NCBI RefSeq assembly: GCF_000321225.1 | Contig: NW_004451648.1 | Span: forward strand, 1-64,000 | Origin: Odobenus rosmarus divergens | Taxonomy: Eukaryota > Chordata > Mammalia > Carnivora > Odobenidae | Direction: 5' to 3' | DNA length: 64,000 nt | In this document: positions 11,513 to 24,629 of the stretch, piece after piece | Layout: the number at the start of each line of letters is the position of its first letter | How positions within the stretch are numbered: the first letter of the stretch is position 1 | Made by a program: the position numbers and the translations under genes | Notes under the pieces: generated by a model | Databases searched by the model: none | What the model saw: only the letters and a program-made list of their open reading frames with translations | What the model was told of the DNA's origin: nothing

Positions 11513-12353
11513 AAAATTACTCATTTTTAAAAAAGGAAAGGATGTGGGAGTTGTATATAGTTACTCGAGAGCCCTTTGAACATTCTCTTGGATTCTGCTC
11601 AGAAACAGAAATGTCTAAAACTCCATTTTTCTTCCCTAGCATCACTACTATAATCCAAAGGGACCTTTCTGAAGCTTATTCAAAGATAGACTAGGTTTCT
11701 GTTCCTCTGAGGATGGATGGATAGATAGATACAGGGAGAGCTGATTACACTTGTTGGAGGGGAAAAAAAAAAAAGTACAAAACTTGCCCTCCTATAAATA
11801 TAGTTCAGAAAAGAGTTCTTTTTTGTGGAGTATTGAGATGGTGAGAATTTTGATAGCTTTTCTCTCATAATACTTTTGACATTTACAGCAATTTATTCAG
11901 TTTTCCCTTGTCTTTTACTGTGGTTGAGGCAGCCTCTGTTGAAATTCATCATTTAAGCTCCCATTTGCTCCCTAGCTGCTTTTTGAGGGTCAATGATTTG
12001 TTATTTCTAAGCAGGATTTTTTTTTCTTCCAATGGCCAGACTGTTTCTTCCCTAAGAATGTATACAAAGAAAATAAGTATGAAGAAGGCCCTGTAATTGT
12101 CTGGGTACAGAGTTAGAGCCCCTGTACAGCTCGTACATTTTAACATCATGTCAGTCATTTTATGTCTGTGGAGGTGCATTTGGAAAACGGGGGACCTACC
12201 TGTATACTTCTTGAGAGAGAGCTAGGGATTAAATAATGCTTTAAAAATATTTTGAATTAAAGATATTTTAATACATATATATACTATAAGTCATTCACAC
12301 ATGTCTGTTCAGGGATAATCTTACAGAAGGAAATACTGCCCTGCTGATTTAGA

Positions 12354-12666
12354 ACAGTGCTGTCCAATAGAAATACAATATGAAGTATGAATGTGACCCA
12401 GATATGTAAATTTTTTAATTTTCTAGTACCCACATTTAAAGGAAAAACAGGTGAAATTCATTTTAATATACTTAACTCAATATATTCAAAATACCATGTC
12501 AGCATGTAATTAGCAAAACAATTATTGAGATATTTTATGCTTTTTTTCTGTTCTAAATCTTTGAGTTTTTATAGTACATTTTACACTTAATAGCTCAATT
12601 TGGACTGGCCACATTTCAAGTTCTCAATAGCAACATATTGAAAGTGGCTACCAATTGGACAGCATA
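12354..12666. mobile_element. Non-autonomous hAT-type DNA transposon (Charlie/MER-like)
   Basis: A 313-bp element with inverted ends (ACAGTGCTGTCCAATAG on the left, CCAATTGGACAGCATA on the right) and a perfect 8-bp TSD GATTTAGA at 12346-12353 and 12667-12674. An 8-bp duplication and CAGTGCTGTCC ends are hAT features. It has no transposase frame, so it would have been moved in trans. Family name not fixed. Confidence 0.88.
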
Positions 12667-13062
12667 GATTTAGAATTTAGAACTTTTTATTCTGATTATA
12701 GCAAGGGGATGAGCCATGGGAGGAAGCCAAATGGCAGTTTTGTTAAATAGAGTAAAATTGTTTCATAAGGAAAAAAACACCTTTTCCTATGTGAGATTAT
12801 AATCTAAAGTAGGACTTTCTGCATTCTTTTTGATTAGTCTTAAGTTACTTTTATAGACCTATTTTCTTTGAAAAGTAATCTTAATTGGCCCAATGAAGAA
12901 AAAAATATATGTGGTGGTTAGAGATATTTTAGATACTTTCTTCTGAATGGGACCGCTGAAAGAATCTGGCCAGATCTACTTAATTTCAGGAATCGAAAAT
13001 ATCAGAGGATTTGTGAATTGTGCTTACATTTAATAACTCCAATATTCAAAAACATTGTATAG

Positions 13063-13190
13063 CCTATATTATATATATTAATTAGTAATATATATATTTA
13101 TTACTATAATATACTTAGTAGTATATATTATATATGATATATATTAATTAGTGATATATATTAATATAATAATTTATATCATTTTATATG
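13063..13190. repeat. AT-rich low-complexity tract
   Basis: Interrupted TATATA/ATTAATTAG text with several palindromic TATATATA blocks. Confidence 0.9.
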
Positions 13191-13448
13191 ATGCCATTAT
13201 CAATAATATTTTCTTCATTTATCTGTGTATCTAAAGAGTAAACTTTAATTGCCTGATCTAAAAAGCTTTGAATTACAGAGCTGCTCTAAGAAAGCCTCTA
13301 AACTGAGACCTCCTTTAGAAGAAAATCAGTACAGGAGAGAGTTTTTCTAGTCTCTCCTCCTATGCCCCCACATCCCTTGTCAAAAATAGCATATTGACAA
13401 GTCTGTTTGACTAAGTATACCCTTTTATTTAAAATAATACTACATCTG

Positions 13449-13605
13449 GGGGCGCCTGGGGAGCTCAGTCTGTTGAGCATCCACCTCTTGATCTCAGCTC
13501 GGGTCTTGATTTCAGGGTCCTGAGTGCAAGCCCCACATTGGGCCCCATGCTGGGTGTGGGGCCTACTTAAAAAGATAATAATAAAATAAAATGAAATAAA
13601 ACACA
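13449..13605 (+). mobile_element. Older short-type Can-SINE
   Basis: GGGCGCCTGGGGAGCTCAGT head, then GCCCCACATTGGGCCCCATG with a short body and no CT-rich block, ending in an A-rich tail. An older subfamily. Confidence 0.85.
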
Positions 13606-14385
13606 TTGGGAACTAATAGAAGTTTAGATGCAGCTACAGACAGTTCTCAACAGGGATTTATTTTAACCTGAATTTTGACACTTAGTGAATTATCAAATAT
13701 TGTTATGTAACAATGTTTAAAGTAGGCTGGGTCACACAAATAAACTTAAATTGCATTCTGCTACTCTTGAGCTCTGCATGAAACTCTCCCTGTCCCTTTT
13801 CAGCCACACTCCCTCTCCCCAGGCCTTCCTCTCTACCTCACAGATCTCTGGCACTAGTATCTGCAGAGGAAGGAGTGGGGATGAAGGCAAGTGGATTAAA
13901 ACAATGGGGAAGGGAAGAAGACAGAGTAGGCTAAGTACCTTGTGACCTTAAAATAACGAGCTGTGTTTTCCTGTGTGTCTGGTAAACTGTCTCTAAAGAC
14001 AATTCCAAAAAAGAAGCTATAAAAAATGTTTAGAATAAAGACAACATCCTTGGGCTAAGAGCCTGCCCTACCAAGTTTGCTACTATGAAGCTCATCATAC
14101 TTTTGAATATAACTGAAAAGCAGGAAGGTGAGGAATGGGGTTGAGGTGAGGTTAGTCTTGCTATAATCTTTTGAAAGAATTGAAAAGTAGTGTTCCCCCT
14201 GTTCCTATCTGTTAGAAAAAATAATCAGGACTTCTTGGTTGAGGTAGAAATAACTTTCCAGTTTTGTTGATTCAGGGTAAAACTCTGCCGTGTGCCTCTA
14301 AATTTCTCAGATTTTTTACATTGAAGCAACAAATAATGAATGAGCAAAGAGTGAAAATTTCAATGCAATAAGATTTCTAAATAAC

Positions 14386-14846
14386 TGTGGTGCATAGAAT
14401 ATTGCCTCCCAAAGATGTTCACATACTAAATCCCACAACCTGTGAATATGTACCTTATATGGCAAAAGAGACATTATAATTGTGATTAAATTAAGATCTT
14501 GAGATGGGAACATTATTCTGGATTAGCTAGGTGTGCCCAATGTAATCACAAACATCCCTTTAAAAAGGAAGCAAGAGGGTCAAAGCCATGGAGATAAAAT
14601 GTGAGGAATAGAAGCAAAAGTTAGAATTATGTAATTTGAAGATGGAAGAAGGGCAATGAGCCATGAAATGCAGGCAGCTTCTAAAAGCTGGGAAAAGAAA
14701 GGGAACAATCTTCCCTAGAGCCTTTAGAAAGACTCTAACCTCAGATCTCTCAGACTTGTGATTTACAAAACTGTAAGGATAATAAATTTGTGTTGCTTTA
14801 GGTCACCAAGTTTGTGGTATTTTATTACAGCAGCAATATGTACAAC
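14386..14846 (+). mobile_element. MaLR-like solo LTR
   Basis: About 460 bp. The 5' part reads CCCACAACCTGTGAATATGT, the middle GGATTAGCTAGGTGTGCCCA, and the end has AATAAATTTGTGTTGCTTTA then TTACAGCAGCAATATG, in the order of MLT1-like MaLR LTRs. Possible TSD ATAAC / ATAAG. No internal coding part is present. Confidence 0.6.
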
Positions 14847-15004
14847 ATAAGCCTCAACCCTTTGCAATTAATTTTTATCAACTATAGTTTCTGTCCTTGC
14901 ATTTATTTATCATAATTTCACTGCCAATAACAGGAACTACTAATGGTGTGAAGTCCATCATGGTGAAAGCAAATCATACCTGTACATATAAAGACAACCA
15001 TACC

Positions 15005-15050
15005 AGCAAGTAATAATAATGGATAATAATAATAAATGGATAATTTCCAT
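15005..15050. repeat. (TAA)n-like tract
   Basis: AGTAATAATAATGGATAATA repeated with GGATAA interruptions. Confidence 0.8.
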
Positions 15051-15054
15051 TTAT

Positions 15055-15175
15055 CAAATTCCTTCAACTAATATATATTGAATAAAAAAGTGATGAAGAC
15101 CAACAAAATTCCTGCCCAGAAGGAGCCTACATTCTAATGCAGGAGACAGACAATAACCAAATTATGCTATTTCAT
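15055..15175 (-). repeat. L2 fragment
   Basis: GAAGGAGCCTACATTCTAAT and GAGACAGACAATAACCAAAT are antisense L2 text. Confidence 0.5.
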
Positions 15176-15189
15176 ATGATGATAACTTC

Positions 15190-16245
15190 TCTTTGTAAAT
15201 GCAAATACTGGCTGATTTTGAAAAAGTAAACCAAGTGTCTCTTTGTAAACCCAGCTGCCAGGTTCATGAATCCTTGACTACTATAAGATGTTTTTCCTCA
15301 GGCATTCAAGTAAAGCCTCAGGGAGTTCCTCAAGACCTGGCCTCCCATGTGTTTCACACCAGTTTTCTCAAATTTTATGGGATAATCACTTTCTAAAGAA
15401 GACATAAATGAGTATTACAGCCTCTGTCCCAATAATCCACCTCTAGACTTAATGCCATGTTCTGGCCAACATCCCAGAATAACCCAGGACTGTTGAGTGT
15501 CAAGTTGGCTCCAGAATCTTTATGTAAGAGTGTTTTGGGGATGGTGATTTCATTGAAAGTGTGGTTAGGAGACCTGTATTAAAACTCTGTTTGAATAGAA
15601 AGCACACCATTTATTTGGGGAATAGTGATGTTGGTTAGGGGGTGAAATTCAAAGGCTTCCCCTAAGCCATGTGTTGCTACTGCCACTGTGAGACAGGTAA
15701 CTAGAGAGTTAAAGAAGATCTAGTCACTGCCATGGGCAACTTGGGAGGTCTGAATCAAATGACAAGAAGATTGAAGTCAAAGGAATCAAAATCAAGAAGC
15801 ATGGTTAACTAGAAATGTGGTAGGCACCAACTAAGTTCTGTTAATGTTCTGCTTTTGCGTTACTTGGGAGTAGAGTACCTCCTAACAAGATGTGGAAATA
15901 TAGTATTCCTACCTTTATGCCTGATGTCATTAACCAGTAATTGTTAATTGACTGTAAGTGACATTTAGTAGAACTGCACAGGGAGTTTCATACTATCCAT
16001 GTTTTTGCCCAATAAGATAAAACGCCAAGCAGGTAGTAAGTCTACATGCAAAAACAGATTTAAGAGACAGCCTTCATTCTTCTCTTTCCCTTACACCTTA
16101 TATTTGATTCAACATCACCTGATTAATCTATTTTTTCCCATTTCTTTTATTATTATCCTAGTTCAAGCCACCATGGCATTTTTTCTTAGACCTTAACTGA
16201 TCTCTTGCCTCTCTACAATCCATTCTTTAAGAGCAGCCATGGTAA
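15190..16245. other. Intergenic unique sequence
   Basis: Non-repetitive, with no coding or RNA signature seen. Confidence 0.5.
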
Positions 16246-16249
16246 TACT

Positions 16250-17050
16250 TTTATTTTATTGAAAGATATTATAAGTTGAGTAAATACAAAGAATTTGACC
16301 AATATCAGTATACTCACCACTCAGATTAACAAGTAAATATGTTGTCATTACAGATATGAATGGTGTTCGAAATATGATAGAAATAGATATCACAAGAATG
16401 GTGATGTCTTTTTCGTTCCTTTCGTCAGTTCCATAATCCAGAACTAATCACACCCTTAAATTTGGTGTTTATCTTTCAGGCTGTTTTTACGTTTTTATTC
16501 CATGTAAATGTTTATAAACAAAAATATAGGATTGTTTTGTATTCTTAAAAATTTTACATAAAAGTATTATTCTGGACCTTTTTTTTCCCATAGACATTAC
16601 TTTATTGAAAGCTATCTCTATTGATTCTTACAGATCTTGTTCATTTTAATTGCTGTGTATTTTATTCTACTCTATGAATAAACTACAATTGACTTTTTTT
16701 CAGTTTTCTTACTGATTCACATTTACGTTGCTCTATAATTTTCTCTATTACAATGCCCCAGGGAACATCCTAATATGTGACTCTTTGTATGAATGTATAT
16801 GACTTTCATTAGCTGGATGTAGAATTGCTAGATCATAAGGTATGCACATTTTCAATTAGTTCTTCCCAAAGTGGTCGTGCTGATCTCCTGAACTTGGTAT
16901 TTTTAAACTTGAATTTTTTTTAATTGTTGCGTTAATGGAATTTCGGTGATGACTAGTGAGGTCAAGTATCTTTTTGTTATACCTACTGGACATCAATTTT
17001 TCTTCTATGAATTACCTGTTTATATCTGTTTCCTATTGCTGTTTTGGATC
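16250..17050 (-). mobile_element. Old L1M/HAL1-like LINE, antisense
   Basis: Antisense L1 markers in order: GCTAGATCATAAGGTATGCA (16828), TTCCCAAAGTGGTCGTGCTG (16863), GTGAGGTCAAGTATCTTTTT (16957). Heavily diverged. Confidence 0.6.
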
Positions 17051-17279
17051 CTAATAATTTTTGTTTTATATATACCTTATCTTTCACTTTAATCAAAGTG
17101 GTATTTTAAAAACACAAATTAGATCATAATCCTCCCCAGCTTAAAATCTCCAGTGACTTCTCACTGCTAAATACTTTGCAAGTCAGTTTTTCATGACGTT
17201 GGGGATCATGATCTTGGGGATCTTCTGACCACCCAATCTAGCCCTGTCCCCCTCTATTTACTTTCTCTTTTTTGCACTT

Positions 17280-17595
17280 ATATTTCTAACTCTTCCTGGT
17301 ATGTTCTTAAGTGTTCGATTAATGTTGCCTCCACCCTCTAGCCTAGAAATTGAGCTCCATAACAGAAGAGACTTGGTCTTTTTTACTATAGTATCCAGCA
17401 GTGCCTTGAGCAATGTTAGTAGGCACTTGTGTTTTTGTTAACAAAAATGAAACGACCTTACTATATAATCCTGTGTTGTTTTTAGTATATATCGGTATAT
17501 AATAGAATGTGGACCCATTCATTCTCAATAATGCCTGGAATAATGCTTGGTATGTAGGTACCTGGTAGGTACTCAAAAGATATTTTTAAATAAAT
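17280..17595 (+). repeat. L2 3'-end fragments
   Basis: ATTGAGCTCCATAACAGAAG, ATCCAGCAGTGCCTTGAGCA, then a second tail-like part TGGTAGGTACTCAAAAGATA. Possibly two pieces. Confidence 0.4.
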
Positions 17596-17836
17596 TAGTG
17601 ATTGCCATAAAATCCTGTATTGAGAAACTTATGCTTAGTGTTGGATGGTCAAAAAAAAAAAATGTTGGATAGTCAACAAAACTAGATAAGCAGCACTCAT
17701 CATAGAATTTTTCTTGATGGTCTTTTCTTTCTAGCTACACTACATATCAAAGAAGCCCTTTTCAAGAGAAGAAAGGGTTACAATACAGAGGAAATCTGGT
17801 TTCAGAACAATGGGGAACTAATATAGAATACTTAAG

Positions 17837-18064
17837 AGAATGGTTTCTGGAGTCAGACAAATATGAGTTTTAATTCTGCCTGCCACTTGCTAGCTGGGTA
17901 ACCCTGGACTATCATCTGCCTTCTCTAATTCTCAATTTTAGCAACCACAAAGTAAGGAATATAATGTCTCCCTCATAGCATATATATGAAGTTAACTAAT
18001 AAGGTAAAGCATCTGCACAGTGCCTGCCACCAAAGTGTTCAATAAATGGTAGCAGTTAATATCA
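17837..18064 (+). repeat. MIR
   Basis: Nearly full-length: TTCTGGAGTCAGACAAATAT, CTGCCTGCCACTTGCTAGCT, GCACAGTGCCTGCCACCAAA, CAATAAATGGTAGCAGTTAA. Confidence 0.78.
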
Positions 18065-18389
18065 TCAAATGGAAGTTATTATACATTCCCAGATAATCTG
18101 TAATGGAAATAGAGAGATTTTAAATTTTAATGGCATTTTAAGATTACAATATGGTTATAATGTACTAAGGAATACTTTTTCATTATGAGAACAAATTGCC
18201 TCAGGTGATTTACTTCCTAGCTTTACTTCTGGTTTCCATTGATGAATTATTACAGATTTGTGCATATTTCAAGTATTATTGCCCAAGCCTTTTATTTATT
18301 AAAAAATATTCATTTCTTTATTAATAAATATATGTATAAAATTTTAGATAATACATAAATATGAACACATACATCTTTAGTAATGACTA

Positions 18390-18960
18390 TTTTTTAAAAT
18401 ATCATCTCCTCTCTTCCCCCACTTCAGCCTCTTTTATACCCCATTTTCATGGTAGCCCATGTTAACAGCCTAATACATATCCATCCATTTTTTTCCTCTT
18501 GATTTATATAATTCTATGCAGACCTATTCATAATATATTTATATACATATGAAAATACAGGGTTATTTTGCTCATTAACTTAAAAAATGGGACCATATTC
18601 TCAAATGTGTCACCCAGTAATACCCAGAGGAAATACCTTCAATTCATTTGAGTATAACATGAATTCATACTTCAATAGCAGCACAATAATCCATAATTTA
18701 GATATAACATTATCTATCTAGCATTTCTCCCATTATTGAGCATTCATTTTTTTTTCATTTTTTGGCACTACAAATTATGCTACATTAAACATCCTTATAT
18801 GCCTTTATCTACTGACGTGTTTATTTTTTTGGGATAGATTCCCAGGAGTAGGATTGGTGGGTTGAAGGAAATGTGCATTTTAAATTTTAATAGATATTGA
18901 TAATTCTTTCCCACTAGAAGCAAGAAATGTAAAAACATTTTATGTCACTTTTACCAAAAA
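18390..18960 (-). mobile_element. Old L1M/HAL1-like LINE, antisense
   Basis: Contains AGATTCCCAGGAGTAGGATT (18837) and the preceding text on a low-complexity T-rich stretch, typical of antisense L1 3' regions. Diverged. Confidence 0.5.
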
Positions 18961-18964
18961 TGCC

Positions 18965-20895
18965 ACTTATACATAACGGTTATGTAGCAATAAATGTGAA
19001 ACCTTTAAAAAAAAAAAGAACAATACACTTCTGGTAAGGAAGTTTAAAACAAAGATGCATTCCATTGGGATATGTCCTCCTTTTTAATTACTGTAATTGG
19101 GAAGTGGAGTTGAGTAGGAGATGGGGGCAGGAGGCAGGAGACTTTTAAAAAAAAAAAAGGATACTGAAATAGAAATCTTTCCAAGTTTACTTTCATCAAT
19201 AGGTGACTTTCCCCTCCATAAGTGTGCTGTTCTAAAACAGGATGTCTGAGCATCCTGGCAATTGGCTTCTTATTTTGGCTACATGTTTTGTGGTGTGCAG
19301 CATACTGATTTTTACTACTTAAACATTTTTCATTAATTTTCTGTAGTAAGGAGTGGAGAAAGGGGAGAGAGTTACAAGAACAAAGGCTGCCTTGTGAAAG
19401 AAAGTACAGACATGTTATCAAGTCCTTCAGCAAGTGCAAGTGAAGTCTTAGCAGAGTTAATTGCTCAGTTCACTAAGTTTACAGTGCATCTTTGTAGGGA
19501 GCAGCATAAAATACATGATTTACAAGTTGGAATGAAAAAAATCTTCATAAAACAAAGTTATCAGGCCATTCCTATTAATAGAATACTAATAGAGGCTAGT
19601 ATGCATTCTAAATGTTTCTCCATTAGTAATTTCTGTTAGGAAATATGAGTTTTGTATATGGTAGATGTATAATAAGGAAGGTTGGCATACTTAATTTGCA
19701 CATTTACTTTAAAAATATGATAGATGAAAATTGGCTAGAAGGAAACTTCAAAATGGTAAAAAAAAAAAACAAAAAAAAACTTTTAGGCCTTTCTCAGGCA
19801 GACCAACAGGAAAAGAGCTTGATTAATTCATGGCCAAGTGAAAAAGACAATATGAAGATGACATTTGAAACAAAGATGATATAAGATTTTACATTACTTC
19901 AAGAATACATCAAACCCTTCTACAAATATGTTTGAGTAAACAAGAAAATATAGAGAAACTTAGGTGATGGGAATGTTTCCTTAATGTTTCATTTTCTTGC
20001 TCCTTGCATCACAATTATTGTGCTTCAGATGAAAGCATTCTGGAAAATATATGTATGTATGTATACTTTTTAACAGAAATTTGTCATCTTTTTAAAAGAT
20101 GAAATGCTCAATTTTATTATTTTTAAAAAATATAACTTTAAGTGGGTAATATATTCCAAAAAGAGATATTCTTCCTCAATTACTAGGAAAAGAAGCAAGA
20201 TATATAACACTCTTTTGCAGTAACATTGGAATTGTTTTTCTTCATCAGCTGTAGGTTTGGACAAGCTCTAGGCCTGGTGTTTATCAGGCTTTCAAGAACT
20301 GAAGAGAAGGGGGTGCAGGTACAGACCAGGCATATCTCCCAGTGTGGGAGTGACTAAGTACTGTATCTCTTCTTTTAAGTCTAAATCTTCAAAGAGAGTA
20401 ATGATTAGAGGGCAGTTTAAACTATCAAGCCAAAGAAATGCACACACCTAATACCTAACTGTCAAAGAGGTGATTCACAACTTGGTTGCATAACTGGAGG
20501 AAAAAAAGAAACTTTTGGAATTAGAATAAGCAAACATAAATACAAACACTTGTACAAGATCTGCTGAAACTCCAAGTGGCTCTTCCCATAATTCGGAGAA
20601 TTTTTTGAGAAGGGTGCCCTGAAAATCCAAAGCTTATCTAGCAGCAACTCAAATTCAACACAAACCAGACAGAGTCATCTTTCTCCCTAGCCTCTCTTCT
20701 GCTATGGATTTCTTTTCTACATGACCGAGCCTCTTAGCTATGTTCTATTTATATTTTGTATTCTGGTTATTCTATATGCATTTTTAAAGAAATAACAAGA
20801 GGAAAACCCCGCTGAATTTACTCTTTAATAAATACTATGTAATACAACTTTTCCAGACTTCAGTTCCTTGTTTGTAAATGAGGAATCAAACCAAT
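18965..20895. other. Intergenic unique sequence
   Basis: Nearly 2 kb without recognised repeats. Two consecutive plus-strand frames (19394-19639 and 19645-19884) have protein-like composition but match nothing I know and lack splice or promoter context. Confidence 0.45.
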
Positions 20896-20899
20896 TAGG

Positions 20900-21010
20900 T
20901 AGAAAGATTACAGACTCGAAAACCAGACATGTCTGTTCATACCCCAACTCTGCCACTTACCATGTATGCTGTCCTGGAAAATTTTAACAACTCATCTGCA
21001 TCAAAGTCTC
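20900..21010 (+). repeat. MIR fragment
   Basis: CCCAACTCTGCCACTTACCA preceded by a diverged AGACTCGAAAACCAGACATG. 5' half only. Confidence 0.5.
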
Positions 21011-21539
21011 CTTGCTCTTACATTCTTTGGCTTAATGATTTATCTGATGATGTTTCCATATTTCCATATCATACTAAAGAAAATTAAATAAAATATTAGC
21101 TGTAAGAGAGCCATGAAATTAGTGGATGTAGACCGCAGAATTTGTATACATTGCAGTGAAAAATATTACAGTTGGAGGCTCCCAAGAAGTCCACATGACT
21201 ACACAACCGTGTTCTTTCCGGCCTGAGTGACTGCCTCCAGCTGCCTCCATCTGAGATGTCCTGCCCCTGCCGCCCATTTACCTGTATTCTAGCCACACTT
21301 CAAAGCCCAACTCAACTCATATTCTCTAACTGAAGCATCCATTTCAGAAACATCCTTCTGAAAATTTCAGCAAAATTGAACAGTAATTGAACTTTCTAAT
21401 TAAATAGTACTTAGGCTTATTATGCATTTCCACCCTTAGCAAAATGTAATATACTGTTTTACATGCATGACCTGCTTAAATTATTCTTTTATTTTCTTTA
21501 AATGCTCATCAAAAATTTACCACATACTCTATGATCTGG

Positions 21540-21640
21540 GACTTTATGTAATGTTTATAAAATGGAAATGAAAATTCTTATCTTTCAAGGTTGTAGAAGA
21601 TTAAATAAGATAAGATTAATGAAAGGGCCTGGCCTGTGTT
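21540..21640 (+). repeat. MIR fragment
   Basis: TATAAAATGGAAATGAAAAT then AGGTTGTAGAAGATTAAATA and GGGCCTGGCCTGTG fit the 3' half of MIR. Confidence 0.4.
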
Positions 21641-21837
21641 ATGGCATAAATGTCTGTTTCTCCTTCTTTTGTAAACAGGTATTTTCTGGAATTAAAAAAA
21701 AATTCTCAAAAATAAATGATACCCTTTTGAGAAAGCAGGTTTCTTTCTTTGTCACAAGAAACATTGTAACTAGACCTGTCATCTTTATTAGAGTATTTCC
21801 ATATCTACTTGGAGATGTCACTTGAAAAATTTTCTTT

Positions 21838-22024
21838 TTTTTTTTAAAGATTTTTATTTATTTGAGAGAGAGAGAATGAGAAAGAGAGCATGAGAGGGGG
21901 GAGGGTCAGAGGGAGAAGCAGACTCCCCGCCGAGCAGGGAGCCCGATGCGGGACTCCATCCCAGGACTCCAGGATCATGACCTGAGCCGAAGGCAGTCGA
22001 TCAACCAACTGAGCCACACAGGCA
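21838..22024 (-). mobile_element. Can-SINE, antisense
   Basis: T-rich tail, GAGAGAGAGAATGAGAAAG body, head GCCACACAGGCAT at the right. TSD about AATTTTCT on both sides. GAGAAAG-type body, unlike the ACAGCGAGAGAGGG type nearby. Confidence 0.93.
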
Positions 22025-22204
22025 TAATTTTCTAACTCTGCTAACATTGACAGAATTCCATGATCAAGTGTTTAGAATACTGGGATTAAAAAAAAAAAAA
22101 GGGCGATTCCTTCTTTTTCCTCACCCTTGGAGGGTTGTCTCATACATTTGTAATATAGATAGACTTGTTTTGTTACATTCTGTAGTACACTCTTTGGCCT
22201 TCTA

Positions 22205-22616
22205 AATAATTTTTTAAAATTTGAATGCATTAAGGTTCACTCTTTGTGCAGTAAAGTTCCATGGGTCTGACAAATGCACAATGTCATATGTCTACCATTA
22301 CAGTATCATACAGAATACTTTCACTGCTTCTAAAAATCCACTGTGCTCCATCCAATCAATACTACCTCCAAACTCCTGGAAACCATTGATCTTTTGACTC
22401 TATTGTTTGCCTTTTCCAGAATGTTATAGGAATCATACAATATCTAGCCTTTTAATGGTGGTTTTTAAAATTCAGAAATATGCATTTAAGTGTTTATTAT
22501 CACCAAATAGTATTCCATTGTATGCATATATCTGAATATTTTTTAAATAGCATCCTATTCTTGCTTCATGATACAATATCTTCTATATTTCTATAATTAA
22601 TATTCATCCTTTAAAA
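22205..22616 (-). mobile_element. Old L1 3' UTR, antisense
   Basis: CCATTGATCTTTTGACTCTA and AATGTTATAGGAATCATACA are typical antisense L1 3' UTR text. A Can-SINE is inserted at its right end. Confidence 0.6.
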
Positions 22617-22816
22617 AATTTTTTTTAAGATTTTTATTTATTTATTTGACAGAGAGAGAGACAGCGAGAGAGGGAACACAAGAAGGGGGAGTGGGAGAGG
22701 GAGAAGCAGGCTCCCAGCCGAGCAGGGAGCCCGATGTAGGGCTCGATCCCACGACCCCAGGATCATGACCTGAGCCGAAGGCAGACGCCCAACGATTTGA
22801 GCCACCCAGGTGCCCC
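22617..22816 (-). mobile_element. Can-SINE, antisense
   Basis: ACAGCGAGAGAGGGAACACA body and head GCCACCCAGGTGCCCC. Inserted at the end of an old L1. TSD imprecise (TCCTTTAAAA / TCCTTTTAAAA). Confidence 0.93.
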
Positions 22817-22819
22817 TTG

Positions 22820-24625
22820 TCCTTTTAAAATTTTGACATGTCTTCTTCCTTAGTAATCTCTGTTTTCTCCAAGTTGCTTTTCTTCTGGCTGTTTTTGTAG
22901 GCCTCTGGTAAAACCAGGCTTTCCTCAGATACCTGGCTGTCTTAGCTGTTTGTTTAAGAACAGGGGACCAAGAAGCTAACTGGAAGCTCTGAGCATGAGG
23001 TCAGTACGTTGAGTATGAGCTTCTCTGTAGCAAAACTAATGGATCTGCTGATCCTTTTGCCAGTTTTCTGCAAGCGAAAGTGGGGAGAAAGCCCAAGGTT
23101 TAAATTCAGTTCAGAACTTTAGCCTATTTCTACTGCCTATAACTGTATGGTCTAAAGAACCTCTCTTTTATACCTCCTTCAGAGAAAAGGACTCCCCACC
23201 CCCTGCTCCAGTCTTTTATGTGTAGAAAAACTATGGTTGCTCCACTGTGTGCAGTACAAGAATATGCCTTGAGGGTCTAACTGCTGCATTTTTTTTGGAA
23301 TAGTTTTATTGAAATACAGTCCACAAACCATACAATTCACTCTTTAAGGTACATAATTCAACTATTCACAGAGTTGTGCAACTCACACCACATCGATTTT
23401 AGAACATTCTCATCACCTCACAAGGAAGCCCTGAGTCCCTAGCAGTCACCTGGCCCACCATTCCTCGCATCCTCCACTGCCCCCAACCCTAGCCCTAAAC
23501 AACACTAATCTGCTTTATGTGTCTATGGATTTGCCTAGTTGGGACATTTCATATAAATCATTCACTTCTTCTTCTTCTTCTTTTTTTTTTTGCCAAATAA
23601 TAGCTCATCATGTGGATATACCATATTTTATTTATTCACTTGTCAATTAATGGTTTTGGGTTGTTTCTACTTTTTGGCTCTTATAAATAATGCTTCTATG
23701 AACAATTGTGTACAAGTTTCTCAATGGACATGTTTTTATTTCTCCTGGGTATATACCTAGGAAAGGAATTGCTAGTAACTCTTTTTTAACCTTTTGAGGA
23801 ACTGTTGGTATGTTTTCCAAAGTAGCTCAACCATTTATATTACCACCAACAATGTATGAGTGCTCCAATTCTCCACATCCCAGACAACACTTGTCATTAT
23901 CTGACTTTTTTATTACACCACTCTAGTGTATATGAAGTGGTATCTCATTTTGTCTAAATGATTTTAAAGCACACTTTCAACTACCTTAAGTTTAATTCCC
24001 TTTGTCCCCACTTCTAGAAGTATAAGTGGCCATTAATTTATCATCTTTTAGAGGTTCTATAGTGTATGTTGCTTTCTCTACCAATCATTTACCAGTAGCA
24101 TTTTGGTGCCTGCTATATCAGGTAACTCTGGCCCATCAGTTTTCTAGCTTCTAAAGTTTTGTGGTTTCTGTCTTCCCCATTTTCTTTGTCTGGTTGGCTT
24201 TATATCCTTAAATAATTCATTTGCTTTATTTTAATGGTTTTGAGAAGGAAAGGTAGTCATGCATATGATTAATTCACCATCTCTAAACTGGTAGCTTATT
24301 TTCAATTCTATTTGCATGTTGGAGTTTTTTTGTTTATTTTAAGGAGAATAAAGTTTAACAAAATGTTTCTTCTTTCTAAAAGAGGCAATCAAGGCATAAG
24401 CCACATTAGAATAAAATATTACTTTTGGGAATAATTCAAGTAAACACACTTGAATTATTTGTCATGGCTCTTTTCTCTTGCGATCATTTAAAAAATATGT
24501 GAATTATATGAATACAAATAATTACTCATATTAATTTTTTTCATCCTTTAATCACTGAGATACATTAAACTTCATACAAATGGTGGTTATCAACTTCCTT
24601 TTTAAACTTTTAACAATATTAATAG
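22820..24625. other. Intergenic, mostly old L1 plus unique flanks
   Basis: 22820-23280 and 23970-24625 hold no recognised element; the middle is the old L1 already listed. Confidence 0.5.
23285..23965 (-). mobile_element. Old L1 3' end, antisense
   Basis: Starts with GTTTTATTGAAATACAGTCC and runs through CTCCTGGGTATATACCTAGG (23743) to TATGAAGTGGTATCTCATTT (23930), collinear with L1 3' UTR then ORF2 end. A T/TTC-rich tract lies at 23568-23592. Confidence 0.78.
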
Positions 24626-24629
24626 TAAT

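Larger units (their letters stand above)
11530..14380. other. Intergenic unique sequence with AT-rich tract
   Basis: Apart from the hAT element, AT tract and short Can-SINE already listed, nothing recognisable. Confidence 0.55.

Noticed and set aside
19394..19884. Two consecutive open frames, 81 and 79 codons
   Set aside because: Considered as a decayed gene, but the residues match no family I know and the A-run at 19761 suggests low-complexity reading.
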